A program made the position numbers and the translations under genes. The notes under the pieces are model-generated. The model saw nothing but the letters and a program-made list of their open reading frames with translations, had not been told where the DNA came from and searched no databases. From Desulfobacula sp. (GTDB lineage: Bacteria; Desulfobacterota; Desulfobacteria; Desulfobacterales; Desulfobacteraceae): DNA of 64,000 nt. The first letter of the stretch is position 1. Each line of letters starts with the position of its first letter. Location of the stretch: the NCBI GenBank assembly GCA_023701135.1, contig JAMPXP010000006.1:156019-220018 (forward strand). The letters run 5' to 3'. Of the stretch, positions 16,656-26,738 are shown piece after piece.

Positions 16656-17369
16656 ATGCTACAACCTAAGATAAAAAACGGTTATTTTTTCATAGCCCTT
16701 GTTTTCTGTGCCGTGTTTTCAGGATGCCTGGGTTCCAGTACAAATGATACAGGCCTTGTTCTTCCGGAGGGAGGTTCCGCGCAACCGGTTCTCGCCCCGG
16801 AGTTTTCTTCTCCCCATGCGTCGGAAGGATCTTTATGGGTTAGAAATGCCTCCCTGTTTGAAGATTCCAAGGCCGCCTATGTGGGCGACACCGTAATTGT
16901 GGATATCATTGAGAATTCAACATCCAGTATGGATGTCAACACCGAAAGTTCAAGAAAGACGGAAATGGGAATCGGGATGCCGGTGCTCAATGGGTTGACG
17001 GGCAAGGTCATCAATCCCCCGGCCAATCTGACGCAGATGGTGGGTACGGATTTTTCAAGTTCATTTGCGGGTGAAGCCACAAGCGACCGATCCGGCCAGG
17101 TCACCGCTTCCATTGCCGCCCGGGTCACCGAAGTCCTGCCCAACGGGAATTTAAGCCTCTTTGGCAGAAGGGCCATGAAGGTGAACAATGAGGTCCAGTA
17201 TATCACCGTATCGGGTATTGTCAGGCCCCAGGACATTTCTTCCGCCAACCGGGTAAAATCAACCTATCTGGCCGATTCAAATATTGAATATTATGGAAAA
17301 GGTGCTCTTGCCGATAAACAAAAACCAGGCTGGGGAACCCGGATTATAGAAAATATCTGGCCCTGGTAG
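16656..17369 (+). CDS. flgH: Flagellar L-ring lipoprotein FlgH
   Basis: FlgH forms the outer-membrane L ring around the rod. A lipoprotein signal peptide ends in FSGC, with the lipidated Cys at residue 24. The mature part contains SLWVRNASLFEDSKAAYVGD, TVIVDIIE and FGRRAMKVNNEVQYITVSG, followed by GIVRPQDISSANRV, all typical of FlgH. It starts directly after flgA. Its presence, with flgI, shows that the cell has an outer membrane. Confidence 0.96.
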   Translation: MLQPKIKNGYFFIALVFCAVFSGCLGSSTNDTGLVLPEGGSAQPVLAPEFSSPHASEGSLWVRNASLFEDSKAAYVGDTVIVDIIENSTSSMDVNTESSRKTEMGIGMPVLNGLTGKVINPPANLTQMVGTDFSSSFAGEATSDRSGQVTASIAARVTEVLPNGNLSLFGRRAMKVNNEVQYITVSGIVRPQDISSANRVKSTYLADSNIEYYGKGALADKQKPGWGTRIIENIWPW

Positions 17370-17382
17370 AAAGGAATCCGTC

Positions 17383-18411
17383 ATGCCGGTGAATCGAATG
17401 TTTCATGCCATAATTTGTATATTTATGGTTGGGTTTGTGTGTGTTTCGGATCTTTATGGGGCAAGGATTAAAGAATTGGCTGCCATTAAAGGAATCCGTG
17501 AAAATCAGCTCATTGGATACGGCCTGGTGGTCGGATTGAACGGCACCGGAGACAAGGATGGGGTCGGTTTCACCAAACAGGCGCTGGCCAATATGATGGA
17601 GAAGATGAATATCTTTGTTGACAGCAATCAACTCAAGGTTAAAAACATAGCAGCAGTAATGGTTACGGCCAATATCCCTCCCTTTGCCAGAATCGGCGAC
17701 AAGATCGATGTGACAGCCTCCTCTCTGGGTGACGCCAAGAGTCTGAAGGGCGGAACCCTGCTGGTCACACCGCTGAAGGGTGTCAACGGGGAGATATATG
17801 CCATTGCCCAGGGACCGGTCACCCTTGCCGTTTCAGGCGGAGCCAACGACCGGAACAGCCACCTCCAGGTGGCCCAGGTCACCAACGGCGCTTCGGTGGA
17901 ACAGGAGATTCCTTTCAAGCTGGATGGGAAAAAAACCCTTACCTTGTCATTGTTTCAGCCGGATTTTACCACTGCCAAAAGAATGGCCGACACCATCAAT
18001 GCCTCCATCGGAGAAGGGGTGGCCCAGGTCATTGACGCCAGTGCATTGAATCTGAATGTGCCGGAAAAAATGTGGCAGAAGAATGTGGCAGGTTTTATCG
18101 CAGACATTGAAACCTTAACCGTCATACCCGATGCCGTAGCCAGAGTGGTGATCAATGAGAAAACAGGAACCGTTGTTTTCGGCAGCGATGTCACCATATC
18201 CAGCGTTGCCATTGCCCATGGAGATCTTTCCGTGACCATTGCAGGCCCTCCGGAAAAAAATGAGAGCGTCATGAATCTGCCCGGAACCTCCACCATCGGA
18301 GAACTTGTCCAGGGATTGAATTCTTTGGGGGTAAAACCCCGGGATCTTATCAGCATTCTTCAGAGCATCAAGGCTGCCGGAGCCCTCCAGGCAGAGCTGG
18401 TCATCTTATAA
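17383..18411 (+). CDS. flgI: Flagellar P-ring protein FlgI
   Basis: FlgI forms the P ring in the peptidoglycan layer. A signal peptide covers about residues 1-25. The mature start ARIKELAAIKGIRENQLIGY is the strongly conserved FlgI opening, followed by GLVVGLNGTGD. The C-terminus (LVQGLNSLGVKPRDLISILQ) is also conserved. At 342 residues it is slightly shorter than the enteric protein. It lies 13 bases after flgH and before flgJ. Confidence 0.97.
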   Translation: MPVNRMFHAIICIFMVGFVCVSDLYGARIKELAAIKGIRENQLIGYGLVVGLNGTGDKDGVGFTKQALANMMEKMNIFVDSNQLKVKNIAAVMVTANIPPFARIGDKIDVTASSLGDAKSLKGGTLLVTPLKGVNGEIYAIAQGPVTLAVSGGANDRNSHLQVAQVTNGASVEQEIPFKLDGKKTLTLSLFQPDFTTAKRMADTINASIGEGVAQVIDASALNLNVPEKMWQKNVAGFIADIETLTVIPDAVARVVINEKTGTVVFGSDVTISSVAIAHGDLSVTIAGPPEKNESVMNLPGTSTIGELVQGLNSLGVKPRDLISILQSIKAAGALQAELVIL

Positions 18412-18430
18412 GCGTAAAGGAAAAAATTTC

Positions 18431-18751
18431 ATGGATATGGATATCGTCAATCAGAACCTGGCCGCTGCAAAGCTTTCCAAAGTCAAAAGTCAGGGAAGAA
18501 GCCTTGCCGAACAAAGGGTAAAGGAAAAAGAATTAAAAACAGCCTGTGAAGGCTTTGAAGCCATTATTTTAAATACCATGATCAAAACCATGCGGGAATC
18601 CTTACCCGGGGATGCGCTTCTGGGTGAATCCAACAGTACCAGTATTTATAAATCCATGTATGACGAGTATCTTGCAGAATCCTTATCCAGAACCCATCAC
18701 GCCATCGGCATCAAAGAAATGCTATACGAACAGTTGAAAAAATCCCTTTAG
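18431..18751 (+). CDS. flgJ: Rod-binding protein FlgJ (N-terminal domain only)
   Basis: The 106-residue product corresponds to the rod-capping N-terminal domain of FlgJ: ACEGFEAIILNTMIKTMRES and SIYKSMYDEYLAESLSR. The muramidase domain found in enteric FlgJ is absent, as is usual outside beta- and gammaproteobacteria, so another hydrolase must open the peptidoglycan for the rod. It is the last gene of the flgFGAHIJ run and is followed by a 162-base gap with a promoter. Confidence 0.92.
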   Translation: MDMDIVNQNLAAAKLSKVKSQGRSLAEQRVKEKELKTACEGFEAIILNTMIKTMRESLPGDALLGESNSTSIYKSMYDEYLAESLSRTHHAIGIKEMLYEQLKKSL

Positions 18752-18867
18752 TCCACAGGCTCCCCTTCTAATATCTTTCCATGGCATAATTGTTGCTCTT
18801 CCATATAAATTAAAGCTCGATCGGGTGAAATAGAGGAAAATTATTCCCTTTTTGAATCATCCTGATA

Positions 18868-18895
18868 TTCAGCTTGAGCCGGCAGATACCGATAA
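18868..18895 (+). promoter_or_regulatory. Candidate sigma28 promoter for flgN-flgK-flgL-csrA-fliW
   Basis: TTCAGCTT, 12 bases, then ACCGATAA resemble the FliA consensus TAAAGTTT-N11-GCCGATAA. The -10 is strong (7 of 8); the -35 is partial and the spacer one base long. It lies 18 bases before the flgN ATG at 18914. These genes are late-class in other bacteria, which supports the assignment. Confidence 0.5.
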
Positions 18896-18913
18896 TGCTA
18901 AGAGGAGAGGCCA

Positions 18914-19417
18914 ATGGAAAAAATTGCCCAAAAAATTGAAAAATTACTTGAAGAAAAGCTTTTTTTGTATCAAGAGCTGCAAAGCATCTTCGAACAGGAG
19001 AAGACCCATATTGTGAATATGGACGTTGATTCTCTTTGGGTTACCGTATCTCAAAAAAAATCGCTGATACTGAGGATTGAAGATGCCCGGCAAAAAATAA
19101 TTCATCTTTTGGGCAAAGAATCTTTGGGCCCGGATAGGGATACTCAATCCTTTAACCTGACTTCCGTAATAAAATGGATGGCGGTTTCATCGAAAAAAAA
19201 AGCTGAATTGGAAAAGATTTATCTGGCCGTCAATACCTGTAAAAAAGAGATCGCCCGGCTGGCTTCGGACAATAAAAACTATATCCATGAATCCCTTGGT
19301 ATTATCAATTCGGTTTTTTCAACCGTGCTGGAGGATGCCGACAGAAAAGGCTACAACCCTTCAGGGACAGCCTCGCACAATAACGGCAAAAACCGTCTGA
19401 TTCACGCACAGGTGTAA
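18914..19417 (+). CDS. flgN: Hook-filament junction chaperone FlgN
   Basis: FlgN proteins keep FlgK and FlgL soluble and guide them to the export gate. The 167-residue product is almost all helical, with heptad-like hydrophobics, and starts MEKIAQKIEKLLEEKLFLYQ, the family pattern of a long first helix followed by VDSLWVTVSQKKSLILRIED. The ribosome site is AGAGGAG at 18901-18907. It ends four bases before flgK, its expected client. Sequence similarity in this family is low, so position carries much of the weight. Confidence 0.85.
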   Translation: MEKIAQKIEKLLEEKLFLYQELQSIFEQEKTHIVNMDVDSLWVTVSQKKSLILRIEDARQKIIHLLGKESLGPDRDTQSFNLTSVIKWMAVSSKKKAELEKIYLAVNTCKKEIARLASDNKNYIHESLGIINSVFSTVLEDADRKGYNPSGTASHNNGKNRLIHAQV

Positions 19418-19420
19418 ATT

Positions 19421-22400
19421 ATGTCAGGACTTTCCTCTACCCTCAGCATCGCAAAAACCGCAATAGCAGCCCAGCAATACGGGTTGAATATCACTGGAAA
19501 CAATATTGCCAATGTCAATAATCCGGACTACAGCGTCCAGAATGCAGACCAGAAAAACATGCGGCCTGCGCTTTACGCCGGGTTCCTTTTCGGCACCGGT
19601 GTGGATACCTCCCAGATCAAGCAAAGCGTTGATCAACTGCTTGAACAGCGATTGACCAATGCAGTTTCAACCCAGGCCTCCCTTGAAGAGCAGGAATCCT
19701 ATATGAGGGTTCTGGAGGGTTTCTTTGATGAGAGTTCGGATACAAGCATTTCCAGTGTACTCACGGAATTCTGGAGTTCCTGGCATGACCTTGCCAATAA
19801 TCCGGAAGGATCATCCGAACGGGTGGCGGTTTATGAAAACGGGGAGCTGATGGCCTCCGTGTTTGAGAGCACAATTCTGAGCATGGGGGATTTGTCCCAG
19901 GATATTAATGCGGATATTATTTCCGGGGTTCAGCAGATCAATGAACTCACCTCCAAAATTGCGGTTTTGAACGGTGAAATTCAATCTGCTGAAATCCACA
20001 GAAGCGCCAATGACCTGAGAGATCAAAGAAACCGGTTTGTGGACGAGCTGGGGACCCTGATTGATATTGATACCTTTGAGCAGTCCGACGGCGGCCTCAT
20101 TGTTAATATTGCCAATAGTTTCACCATCGTCAACGGTGTGGATACCTATGACGTATCCGTTCAAAACAAAGAAGTCGTTCTGGAAAGTTCTTCCGGTGGG
20201 GACCTGATGATTTCCGATAAGATATCGGGCGGAAAGATCGGCGGCCTTCTGGTCATGAGGGATGAAGTCATTCCCAAATATCAGGCAGAACTTGATGAAC
20301 TCGCCCGGGAGATGATCTGGGCCGTTAATTATCAACATTCCCAGGGTGTGGGCCTTGAGTATTTTTCAGAACCCATGACCGGGGAATATGCCACCGATGA
20401 CGGACGATGGCTGACCAGCTATGCCTTTGGAGACAAGATTGATTTTTCAAAGGATTTTGTCATGTGGATGGAAGACACCACCTCGGTTGATACCCAGTAT
20501 ACCAAAATCGCTATGGATATGGGCGTATCCGAAGCTGCGATCTCCAACTGGCAGGGGACGGCGCCCGGCGGGGTCCAGTCCGTTTATAGACTGACCGTTG
20601 TGGATGATGCCGTCCTGGGAGATAAACTGGTCAGTGAATCGGACGGGGACGGGTTGGCCACGGTATGGGGCTCCACGGCCGGAACATCCGTCACCCTTGA
20701 CCGGGCCATTGCCGAGCAGACCCTTATGATTTATGGAGGTCCCACAGGCACAACAAAAATCGAGATAAAAGATGTGGGCGGGGATGCAAAACGGTCTGCC
20801 GCTTCCTTAGCCGAGGCCTTGAACCGGGTTGAAGGCCTCACGGCCCATGCTTCCGAGAACAGCATCTCTTTTGATATCGCCGGAATAGCCAATGCCGAAG
20901 ATGGTGATGAAATCCGGTTCTCTCTGTATGTGGACGGTATTGTCCAGCAGCAGAGCTTTATCCGGGATTCCGAAGCCGGGTCCCTGCAGGAGCAGTTCGA
21001 GGAAGCGCTTTTATCCGCCGTGGAAGCTGTGAATCAGACCAATGAGGATAATGACCTGTTTGCAGAAGGCCTTGACATTACCAGCAGTTCCGGCAGAACC
21101 CTGGGGGTTCAGGATTTTGAAGTCCAGGACAATGCCGGCATCAGCCTCTCCGCTTTTACCGGGTTTAATCCGGGGGATACCCTTGATTTTGACATCAACG
21201 GTATCCAGGTATCCGTGGATTTGACCGGTGTGGATACCAGTGACGGCGCTGCCGTGGCGGCGGCGTTTTATTCAGCAGCCGGTCTTGCTCTTGAGGGCCA
21301 GGCATTTACCGTTAAAAATGATCTATCCACCAATTCGGTGGTCATCAGAACAACGGACGGATCAGATATCACCCTGGACAATGTCAGCACGCTTGCCGCC
21401 AATCCCACGGTTGCCGTCACTGCCCTGGCCGGCACCACCATCCCCGGAGATGCCACCTTGACATTTGACGGCGCCGACACCATGGTTGCCAATACAGACA
21501 CCCTGGATACGGACACCTTTGTTTTTTCCGGCAACGGTAGCGGTGTCACCATCCGGGAAGGGTCCTTTGCCGGCGGAAATAAATCCGGGGTGATTACCGG
21601 AACTTTAACCATCCTGCTTGATTCCGGCATGACCACGCAATCCAATGTTTCCGGAGCAGGGTCCGGAGGGCTTTTTTCCGGTATGAACGCAAACTCGGGA
21701 AGCTCGATTCTAACCCTGGGCGGAGAAGGGGGCTTCACTAATTTGTCCACGGCCGGGGGCGAGGTCATTTCATTCGAAGTGGATGGGGCGCTCATTACCT
21801 TTACCACCACGGCGGTCGGCGGAACCTCGGACATTGCCTTTGCCCAGTATCTTGAGACCCGGATCAATGCGGGTTTGGTCCTTGCCGGGATAAACGGGTC
21901 CTACCAGGTCGTCAGAACCGCAAGTTCCGTTTCCATCATCAAGGACAAGGATCTGGATGATCCCATTGAAATTACCAATTTCAGCGATTCCCTGGACAAT
22001 AATGCCCGATTGAGGGTGAAAACCGGAACCGGAACCGGATCAAACCAGCCTGAAAACGACCTTCTGGATGCAGATCCGTTAATGCCTTACCGGAATTCTT
22101 CAACATCCAGCCTCTATGGTGATGAAGGGGTTATCCTCTGGGAAAGATTGGATAAAGACGGTGTCGGAACCGGTGCGTCGGGTTTGCTGACCGTTGAGGA
22201 TGAAGGCCGGGTGACCATTGTTGAAAACGGGATTGAAACCCTGTCCTTTGATATCTCAAAGGGGAGCCTTGTGGCCGGCAATACCTTGACCGTGAATACG
22301 GATACCTTGGGAAACCCCGATTCCCTGGATCTGAGAATCACCGGCCGGGCCAACAGCATTAATGATATCTATCAGTTTAAAATTGTTTCCGGCGGCAAGG

Positions 22401-23626
22401 TGGGACAGCTTCCTGCCGAAGGAGAAGAACTCCTTGTCGTTGAGTGGTCCAACAGCGTTACCACAGGGACCTTTACCATTGAAGGCCATGATCCCCCCTA
22501 TACGCCTCAGACGCCGGTGGAAGTGGTTGTGGACGGCATGACCCTGAAATTTTCCGACGGAACCCTATTCTCCGGGGATGTGTTTACCATCACCACAGGG
22601 GATACAGGGCTCCCGGCGTCATTGAACAGCGCAGGGCAACCGACGGGAGAAACCCTTTCCGACTGGCACTGGACCATCGATTCCTTTGCAGACCAGTTTA
22701 ACCGGGAAGCACCGGGTCTGAAAGCCTCGGCAACCTCGGACAACAGGCTTAAATTTGAGGCATCCGGGTCATACTATTCCCTGGAAAATATCCAATATTC
22801 AGGAGAGAACGGATTTAACGAAGCCAATGCGTCCGTCACGGTGACGGACTGGAGCGCCATTGACTTTGCAGCATCGAGCCTTCATTTTGAACGGTCCGCC
22901 TCAGGGTCCTGGGGGGTTTTAAATGATCCCACCGGCGGCAAACTTCAATTGATACCGGAGGGCGGGGATGATGACGGATTTGGGATCGATTTTTCAGGAG
23001 ACGGCCTGGCAGATATGGAAATCAGCTTTTCCGAAAGCGTTTCTGGGTCAGGATATATTGAGGTGGATTTCACAAAACACAGTGCCAACGATATCGGGTT
23101 TGCTTTTTCCGATGATGCATCCTCCTCGTCCGGTCTTGCCGCCGCTGCCGGCATCAATGTCTTTTTCAAAGGGACAGACTCCATGACCATGGAAATCAAT
23201 GAAGATCTCAAAGATACCAAATTTATTGCCGCAGCCTCCGTTGACGGTGAAACCGGTAAAATCAGCAAGGGAGACAATTCCAACGCCCTTGCCATGGCCG
23301 ATGTCCAATTCCAGGACAAAACCTTCAAACTCTGGACCTTTCAGAGGGGAAGTGATGCCCAATCCAATACCACCAGCGCCACCCTTGATAATTATTATAA
23401 CCAGATGATCTCTTCCATGGGGGTAACATCACGGAGCATTAAAAGTTCAAAAGAATTTGCCGATATTATGGTAAACAATTTGACCGAACAGCGGAATTCC
23501 GTTTCAGCCGTTTCCCTGGACGAGGAAATGATCAAGCTGATCAAATATCAGCACGCATTTTCAGCAGCCTCCAAGCTGCTGACCACCGTGGATGAGATGA
23601 TGAATACCCTTATTTCGGTCCGGTAA
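19421..23626 (+). CDS. flgK: Giant hook-filament junction protein FlgK (HAP1)
   Basis: FlgK joins hook and filament. The N-terminus is typical (SLSIAKTAIAAQQYGLNITG, then NNIANVNNPDYSVQ), and so is the C-terminus (VSLDEEMIKLIKYQHAFSAA then SKLLTTVDEMMNTL). Between about residues 340 and 1290 is a very large insert rich in Gly, Ser, Thr and Asp with predicted beta-strands, so the protein has 1401 residues where 450-700 is usual. The insert includes several stretches of the type 'GDxLxFxIxG' and 'SGDVFTITTGDTG' that look like beta-sandwich modules. The frame is intact throughout. The insert would be exposed on the cell surface. Confidence 0.93.
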   Translation: MSGLSSTLSIAKTAIAAQQYGLNITGNNIANVNNPDYSVQNADQKNMRPALYAGFLFGTGVDTSQIKQSVDQLLEQRLTNAVSTQASLEEQESYMRVLEGFFDESSDTSISSVLTEFWSSWHDLANNPEGSSERVAVYENGELMASVFESTILSMGDLSQDINADIISGVQQINELTSKIAVLNGEIQSAEIHRSANDLRDQRNRFVDELGTLIDIDTFEQSDGGLIVNIANSFTIVNGVDTYDVSVQNKEVVLESSSGGDLMISDKISGGKIGGLLVMRDEVIPKYQAELDELAREMIWAVNYQHSQGVGLEYFSEPMTGEYATDDGRWLTSYAFGDKIDFSKDFVMWMEDTTSVDTQYTKIAMDMGVSEAAISNWQGTAPGGVQSVYRLTVVDDAVLGDKLVSESDGDGLATVWGSTAGTSVTLDRAIAEQTLMIYGGPTGTTKIEIKDVGGDAKRSAASLAEALNRVEGLTAHASENSISFDIAGIANAEDGDEIRFSLYVDGIVQQQSFIRDSEAGSLQEQFEEALLSAVEAVNQTNEDNDLFAEGLDITSSSGRTLGVQDFEVQDNAGISLSAFTGFNPGDTLDFDINGIQVSVDLTGVDTSDGAAVAAAFYSAAGLALEGQAFTVKNDLSTNSVVIRTTDGSDITLDNVSTLAANPTVAVTALAGTTIPGDATLTFDGADTMVANTDTLDTDTFVFSGNGSGVTIREGSFAGGNKSGVITGTLTILLDSGMTTQSNVSGAGSGGLFSGMNANSGSSILTLGGEGGFTNLSTAGGEVISFEVDGALITFTTTAVGGTSDIAFAQYLETRINAGLVLAGINGSYQVVRTASSVSIIKDKDLDDPIEITNFSDSLDNNARLRVKTGTGTGSNQPENDLLDADPLMPYRNSSTSSLYGDEGVILWERLDKDGVGTGASGLLTVEDEGRVTIVENGIETLSFDISKGSLVAGNTLTVNTDTLGNPDSLDLRITGRANSINDIYQFKIVSGGKVGQLPAEGEELLVVEWSNSVTTGTFTIEGHDPPYTPQTPVEVVVDGMTLKFSDGTLFSGDVFTITTGDTGLPASLNSAGQPTGETLSDWHWTIDSFADQFNREAPGLKASATSDNRLKFEASGSYYSLENIQYSGENGFNEANASVTVTDWSAIDFAASSLHFERSASGSWGVLNDPTGGKLQLIPEGGDDDGFGIDFSGDGLADMEISFSESVSGSGYIEVDFTKHSANDIGFAFSDDASSSSGLAAAAGINVFFKGTDSMTMEINEDLKDTKFIAAASVDGETGKISKGDNSNALAMADVQFQDKTFKLWTFQRGSDAQSNTTSATLDNYYNQMISSMGVTSRSIKSSKEFADIMVNNLTEQRNSVSAVSLDEEMIKLIKYQHAFSAASKLLTTVDEMMNTLISVR

Positions 23627-23641
23627 CAGGAGAAAATTAAG

Positions 23642-26600
23642 ATGCGGGTCCCTACCATTTCCACCTACGTGAATGCCTCTTACCAATTGGGCAGCCTCAC
23701 CAGCCGGTTGCAAACCGCCAATGAGGTTATCAGTACCCAGAAAAGAATCAATGAAATATCCGATGATCCATTGGGATTGAGCCAGGTTCTCTCCCTTAGA
23801 AATTCCATCGGGAACCTGGACCAGATTCAAACCAATGTCACCATGGGCAAATCCTGGCTCAAGGGTGCTGAGAGTTCCCTGGACAGTGTAAACGATTTGA
23901 TTTTGGATGCAAAGACGGATGTGCTTCGGCTTGCCAATGATTCCGCAACGGCGGATGAGCGCCAGGACGCCGTTGAGCGGATCAACAGCATTCTTGAGCA
24001 GATCGTTTCCCTGGGCAATACCCAGGTCAACGGCAGTTATATCTTCAGCGGCACGGATACCAATGTCATTCCCTTCAGCCATGACACATCCGTCAATCCG
24101 GAAAAAGTGGTGTACCAGGGCAATAACACCCCCTTTGAAATCCGGACCGATCAAAACTCCGGGGTACAGGTGGGGCGGGACGGATACGAAACTTTCTGGG
24201 ATCAGGAAATAGAAATCAATTCCACCAATAATAAAATTGTATTTAAAGAGGACAACGGACACGGATCTGCGTCGGAGATCGTCCTCACCGCCACGGTTCC
24301 CGATGGGTTATATACGGCTGAAACGCTTGAGACCGCGGTGAGAAATGCTTTGAATGAAGCCTCTTCACAAAGCGGATACGGTGCGACCTATATAGTTGAA
24401 TACAATAGTGACGAAAAAACATATGCCATAAGAGAAGGCGGATCTTTTAGGGGCTATCTCAAGACGGAATTCATGTGGGAGACCGGGGGGGAAGCCTATA
24501 TCAACAATATCGCGGCAAGCCCTGCCATAGACCCGGATGACATCCACATCAGCGTCAATGAAACCGCCCTGACCATAGGGACGCCGGAGCCCTGGGGAAC
24601 AGACCCGTTTAAGCTGGTCTGGCAGGGCAATAATACCTGGACGGTGCTGAACAATCCAGGCTATGTCATCACGCCGTCAACCCTTACAGGCACAGCGGAC
24701 AATGTTGAAATCGACCTGGATGAATCCGGCACCCCTGATATTACGATCAAGCTGGATGCGCCGGTGAACAATGTCGGAGACTATATCGAATTTGAGATTA
24801 TTACAGCCAAAGGAGATCTCAGCGTCGGTAACGAAATCGGATTTAACGGGGACAATTCCATTTCCGCCCCGCCGGTATCGGACGATCAGGCCCAATACAT
24901 TACCGAACTGGTCATCACGGACGGCGCCAATGATGAGATTGTTTTTCAGGAAGTCAATTCAACCGGCGGGGCTACGACCTTTACCATAGACCTGAATACA
25001 ACGGGTGCCGATATTACCCATGCGGATATGGCCGGCCTCGCCAAGGCCATTGAAAGCAAAATGGAGGCGGCCAGTGCAGGCGGCCCCAACAGCATTGATT
25101 ATGATGTGTCCTATGATCCCGAGACCAGCCGGTTCAAAATCAGGGAAAACGGAACAGACCTGGATGAGCTGCACCTGCAATGGAGTCTCAGCAATGCAGC
25201 TTCCACCCTGGGCTTTTATCCTGTGGACGATAAGACCATTTATCCTTCAAGCGATATTGTTTTGGACAGGACCATTGTCCTGGATAATACCAACAATACC
25301 TTCAGTTTTCAGGAGACAGATCTTTTAGCTGTTCCCGGCGCTGTTTTAACGGCCACGGTGGCCGCAGGGACCTATAGGGATGCCACCAGTTTTGCGGCCG
25401 CCATTGAAGCGTCTCTGGATGCGGCAACGGCCAATATTCCGCCGGCAGACTATTCCGTTACCTATGATGCGGGAACCAACCGGTTCACCATTGCAGATAT
25501 CAGTGGGAATCTATTGGAAATGGGGCTGCTCTGGAACAGCGTGGGGCCTTCCAGTGAAACCCTTGCCAAGGCCCTGGGATACAGCCCGGAAGTGGATTAT
25601 ACAGGATCGGTGTCCCATGCCGGAAGCGCCGACCCGGTCATCATGACCTTTGATAAGACAAACAACTGGATCGATTTTTCCGAGACCGATGAAAACGGCA
25701 ATACCATCAATGCCAGTATCCAGATTCCCGAAGGGGACTATACGAACCCGGATTATGTGGCGGCTTTGATTCAGACAAAGATGCGGGCTGCTTCCTTTAA
25801 TGCCGTTGATTATTCAGTTTCCTATGATGCCGTTCAAGGCGAATTTGTTTTTAAAGAAGGGGGGCATGCTGATATCGCTTCATTTTCCCTTCTCTGGTAC
25901 AGCGGGGATAATCCTTCAACCAATGCGGCAGATATGCTGGGGTTTGCAGCTACCAATGATGATAAGGTCGGATTCTCCATCAGTGACGAGTCCATTGTGA
26001 ATATCACCATTGATGCATCCAATAATAAGATTGATTTCCAGGAGGTTGCAAGCACCAATTCAGGCAAGACATCCGACAACCTGACGGCTTCCATTGCCCA
26101 AAAGACCTATACCAGCCATGAAGAACTGGCCCGGGAAGTGGAAAAAGCCATGGAGGCAGAGTCCCGTAAAAACGGCAATGCCGTTGACTATACCGTGGCC
26201 TGGGATGAGGTTACCCAAAAATTCACCATCAAGGAAAACGGGACCCGGCTGGACGAATTCCACCTTCAATGGAAAACCGGTGATAATGCTCCGGTTACGC
26301 TGGGCGGTTCAGGTGAAAGTATAGGCTCCATCCTGGGGTTTGACTCGCTTGCCGATGATGTGGTAGAACCTTTGACCAGCACCCGGAATGTGGAATGGGG
26401 GATTTTCAATACCCTCATGGATCTGAAACAATATTTGACGGAAAACGACACCGATGGGATAGAACGGACCATCGGAAGGCTGGAGACCAATTTTGACAAT
26501 ATGACCTCCAGGATTGTGGATGTGGGGATGAAATACAACCGGCTTGAAGTCAGGGAAACCATCACCAGCCAGGTGACCCTGAGTCTCAAAGAGAGGCGCT

Positions 26601-26728
26601 CAATGATCGAGGATGCCGACATAATAGAAGCTCTTATGAATTTCCAGAATATCAAAACAGCTTACGAGGCGGCCTTGGCGTCAACTTCACAAATACTGAA
26701 TGTCAGTCTTGTGGACTATTTAAAATAG
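23642..26728 (+). CDS. flgL: Giant hook-filament junction protein FlgL (HAP3) with five internal repeats
   Basis: FlgL is the second junction protein. The conserved N-terminal part (MRVPTISTYVNASYQLGSLT, residues 1-150) and C-terminal part (about 915-1028, ending FQNIKTAYEAALASTSQILN) are typical. The middle holds five repeats of about 95-120 residues at roughly 190-283, 421-530, 545-650, 665-774 and 788-906. Each follows the pattern NNxIxFxE, then LTAxIxxGxYT, a helix, YxVsYDxxtxxFxIxexG and a final LxLxW. Total length is 1028 against the usual 300-500. It lies 15 bases after flgK. Confidence 0.93.
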   Translation: MRVPTISTYVNASYQLGSLTSRLQTANEVISTQKRINEISDDPLGLSQVLSLRNSIGNLDQIQTNVTMGKSWLKGAESSLDSVNDLILDAKTDVLRLANDSATADERQDAVERINSILEQIVSLGNTQVNGSYIFSGTDTNVIPFSHDTSVNPEKVVYQGNNTPFEIRTDQNSGVQVGRDGYETFWDQEIEINSTNNKIVFKEDNGHGSASEIVLTATVPDGLYTAETLETAVRNALNEASSQSGYGATYIVEYNSDEKTYAIREGGSFRGYLKTEFMWETGGEAYINNIAASPAIDPDDIHISVNETALTIGTPEPWGTDPFKLVWQGNNTWTVLNNPGYVITPSTLTGTADNVEIDLDESGTPDITIKLDAPVNNVGDYIEFEIITAKGDLSVGNEIGFNGDNSISAPPVSDDQAQYITELVITDGANDEIVFQEVNSTGGATTFTIDLNTTGADITHADMAGLAKAIESKMEAASAGGPNSIDYDVSYDPETSRFKIRENGTDLDELHLQWSLSNAASTLGFYPVDDKTIYPSSDIVLDRTIVLDNTNNTFSFQETDLLAVPGAVLTATVAAGTYRDATSFAAAIEASLDAATANIPPADYSVTYDAGTNRFTIADISGNLLEMGLLWNSVGPSSETLAKALGYSPEVDYTGSVSHAGSADPVIMTFDKTNNWIDFSETDENGNTINASIQIPEGDYTNPDYVAALIQTKMRAASFNAVDYSVSYDAVQGEFVFKEGGHADIASFSLLWYSGDNPSTNAADMLGFAATNDDKVGFSISDESIVNITIDASNNKIDFQEVASTNSGKTSDNLTASIAQKTYTSHEELAREVEKAMEAESRKNGNAVDYTVAWDEVTQKFTIKENGTRLDEFHLQWKTGDNAPVTLGGSGESIGSILGFDSLADDVVEPLTSTRNVEWGIFNTLMDLKQYLTENDTDGIERTIGRLETNFDNMTSRIVDVGMKYNRLEVRETITSQVTLSLKERRSMIEDADIIEALMNFQNIKTAYEAALASTSQILNVSLVDYLK

Positions 26729-26738
26729 GATACATCAT

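Noticed and set aside
24485..24491. Run of seven G in flgL considered as a phase-variation tract
   Set aside because: The frame is intact on both sides, the repeats continue normally, and the run is within what Gly codons produce.
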